Origin: Apostichopus japonicus
Taxonomy: Eukaryota > Echinodermata > Holothuroidea > Aspidochirotida > Stichopodidae
Direction of reading: 5' to 3'
DNA length: 64,000 nt
Assembly: GCF_037975245.1 (NCBI RefSeq)
Contig: NC_092568.1
Location: 2,542,001 to 2,606,000 of the forward strand
The notes below the pieces were generated by a model. That model worked only from the letters and a program-made list of their open reading frames with translations. It was not told the origin of the DNA and ran no database searches. This document shows, piece after piece, positions 63,001 through 64,000 of this stretch (position 1 is the first letter of the stretch; every line of letters starts with the position of its first letter). The position numbers and the translations under genes are program-made.

Positions 63001-64000
63001 TCTGTCACTGACAAAATTAACTATACAATTAGACAAAAGTCAAAGCTTTTCACAGAAGGCAGATGGGTAAACATATATCGAAATGTTTTACAATGGGAAA
63101 TATTTAAGTTAGACGTATGAGGCTGACTGATGACAAATATGCAGTATTGATCAAAACAATTTCAGCAACAAATTTGATTTAGTTCAAGATTCATCAGAGC
63201 ATTCATAAAACTTTTGACATTAACATCTTAATTACTGCTTTTGTGTTTAACTTCCAATCACTGTGATCTTCTACCAATGACGGTAAGTTTTTTTCCAAAA
63301 TATTGTTCTATTGAGGTAGTTGGTCATTCTAGTTTTATTTCATGTTCTACTGTTTCGGTGGAGGTACATTGTTAATTACTAACATTATAATATTGGAACA
63401 TTCAACAACTAAACATTCTTCTGATCCCAATTCATGCATTGAAGTCTTACTTAATCATTAAAATCTGTTTTCTTTCTTATTTCATTTCATTCCCATATTA
63501 AAGTATGTTTCTACTGATTCCCAAATTAATAATTAAATAAACAGCACATTTACATTCAGATAAATATGTCAAGAATGGAAATTTTTGGAAGTTCAATACA
63601 AAGTATAACATACAGAAAAGGACAAACAATGATGACGATCACAACAATAGCAACAATAAAAACAATAACAACAATAATAACAACAATAACAATAACAATA
63701 ATACAACAGAAGGGATGCAAATACTTACTCCTCTATATTTACCTTGAATGTCTTTTGAATATTAAAACAAATAAACACCCCAGCCATTTACCTACTACAT
63801 TTTGATCAAGATGTCATTTTGAAATTGGATCATTGACTAAAACAGTAATATGAAAGGCAAGATACTTTTGGGCAAATTATCCTGGCCTGCAAGAGTAATG
63901 TTACCTACTGACAGAGAGTTTCCTACTCACCAAGCCACAAAAGTTTTTAGCTCACTTCCTTTCACATCTGTTATTCTTATTTATTTTGAATTACTCATTT
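60096..64000. other. Start of the next TMEM63 intron, no further exon recognised
   Basis: No sequence resembling the next conserved TMEM63 block is seen. Contents include a G-run at about 61051-61062, an AATAAC/ACAATA-rich stretch at 63630-63710 and AT-rich filler. Frames at 60921-61106, 61427-61627 and 63566-63805 are low-complexity or random. Confidence 0.5.
63630..63710. repeat. (AACAAT)n-like low-complexity tract
   Basis: A run of AACAAT/AATAAC words over about 80 bp accounts for the Thr/Ile-rich frame predicted here. Confidence 0.95.

Overview
The window looks like nuclear DNA of a marine invertebrate deuterostome, most likely an echinoderm and perhaps a sea cucumber. The evidence is short exons in an AT-rich background with many introns, proteins that read like clear animal orthologues, several short DNA-transposon relics, long G or C homopolymers, and frequent GGCCTA-type words between genes. 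The species call is an inference and no search was run.

Four genes were rebuilt exon by exon, with every splice phase checked. (1) A consortin-like gene (CNST/PPP1R64), + strand, 4791-10876: ten coding exons, 392 aa, with TPR-like repeats, a PP1-docking KVTF motif and one C-terminal membrane span. (2) Golgin-84 (GOLGA5), - strand, 26684 down to 18508: eleven coding exons, 726 aa, complete from the conserved MSW start to the C-terminal membrane anchor. (3) An unusual protein kinase, + strand, 29521-32218: four exons, 396 aa, with HCD in place of HRD and a long insert before DFG. (4) The first three coding exons of a TMEM63 (OSCA/TMEM63 mechanosensitive channel family) gene, + strand, from 49864, running off the right edge.

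Layout: 1-4.8 kb holds repeats and a 505-bp hAT-like MITE. CNST and GOLGA5 converge tail to tail across 10.9-18.5 kb. GOLGA5 and the kinase diverge head to head across 26.7-29.5 kb, a region with a CpG-rich stretch. The span from 32.2 to 49.8 kb has no recognised gene. It holds a frameshifted THAP-domain relic, a 1.25-kb hAT-like MITE, and a minisatellite with a 43-bp higher-order period. The remainder is the very long TMEM63 intron, which contains another hAT-like MITE, and trailing sequence.

The genes do not form a pathway. CNST (trans-Golgi cargo sorting, PP1 binding) and GOLGA5 (Golgi tethering) share a cell compartment, but there is no sign that the adjacency matters. The most interesting points are a U12-type intron in CNST, a GC-AG intron in GOLGA5, the divergent kinase with four CRE palindromes inside its coding sequence, and the three MITEs with readable target-site duplications. 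No clearly new multi-gene system was found.
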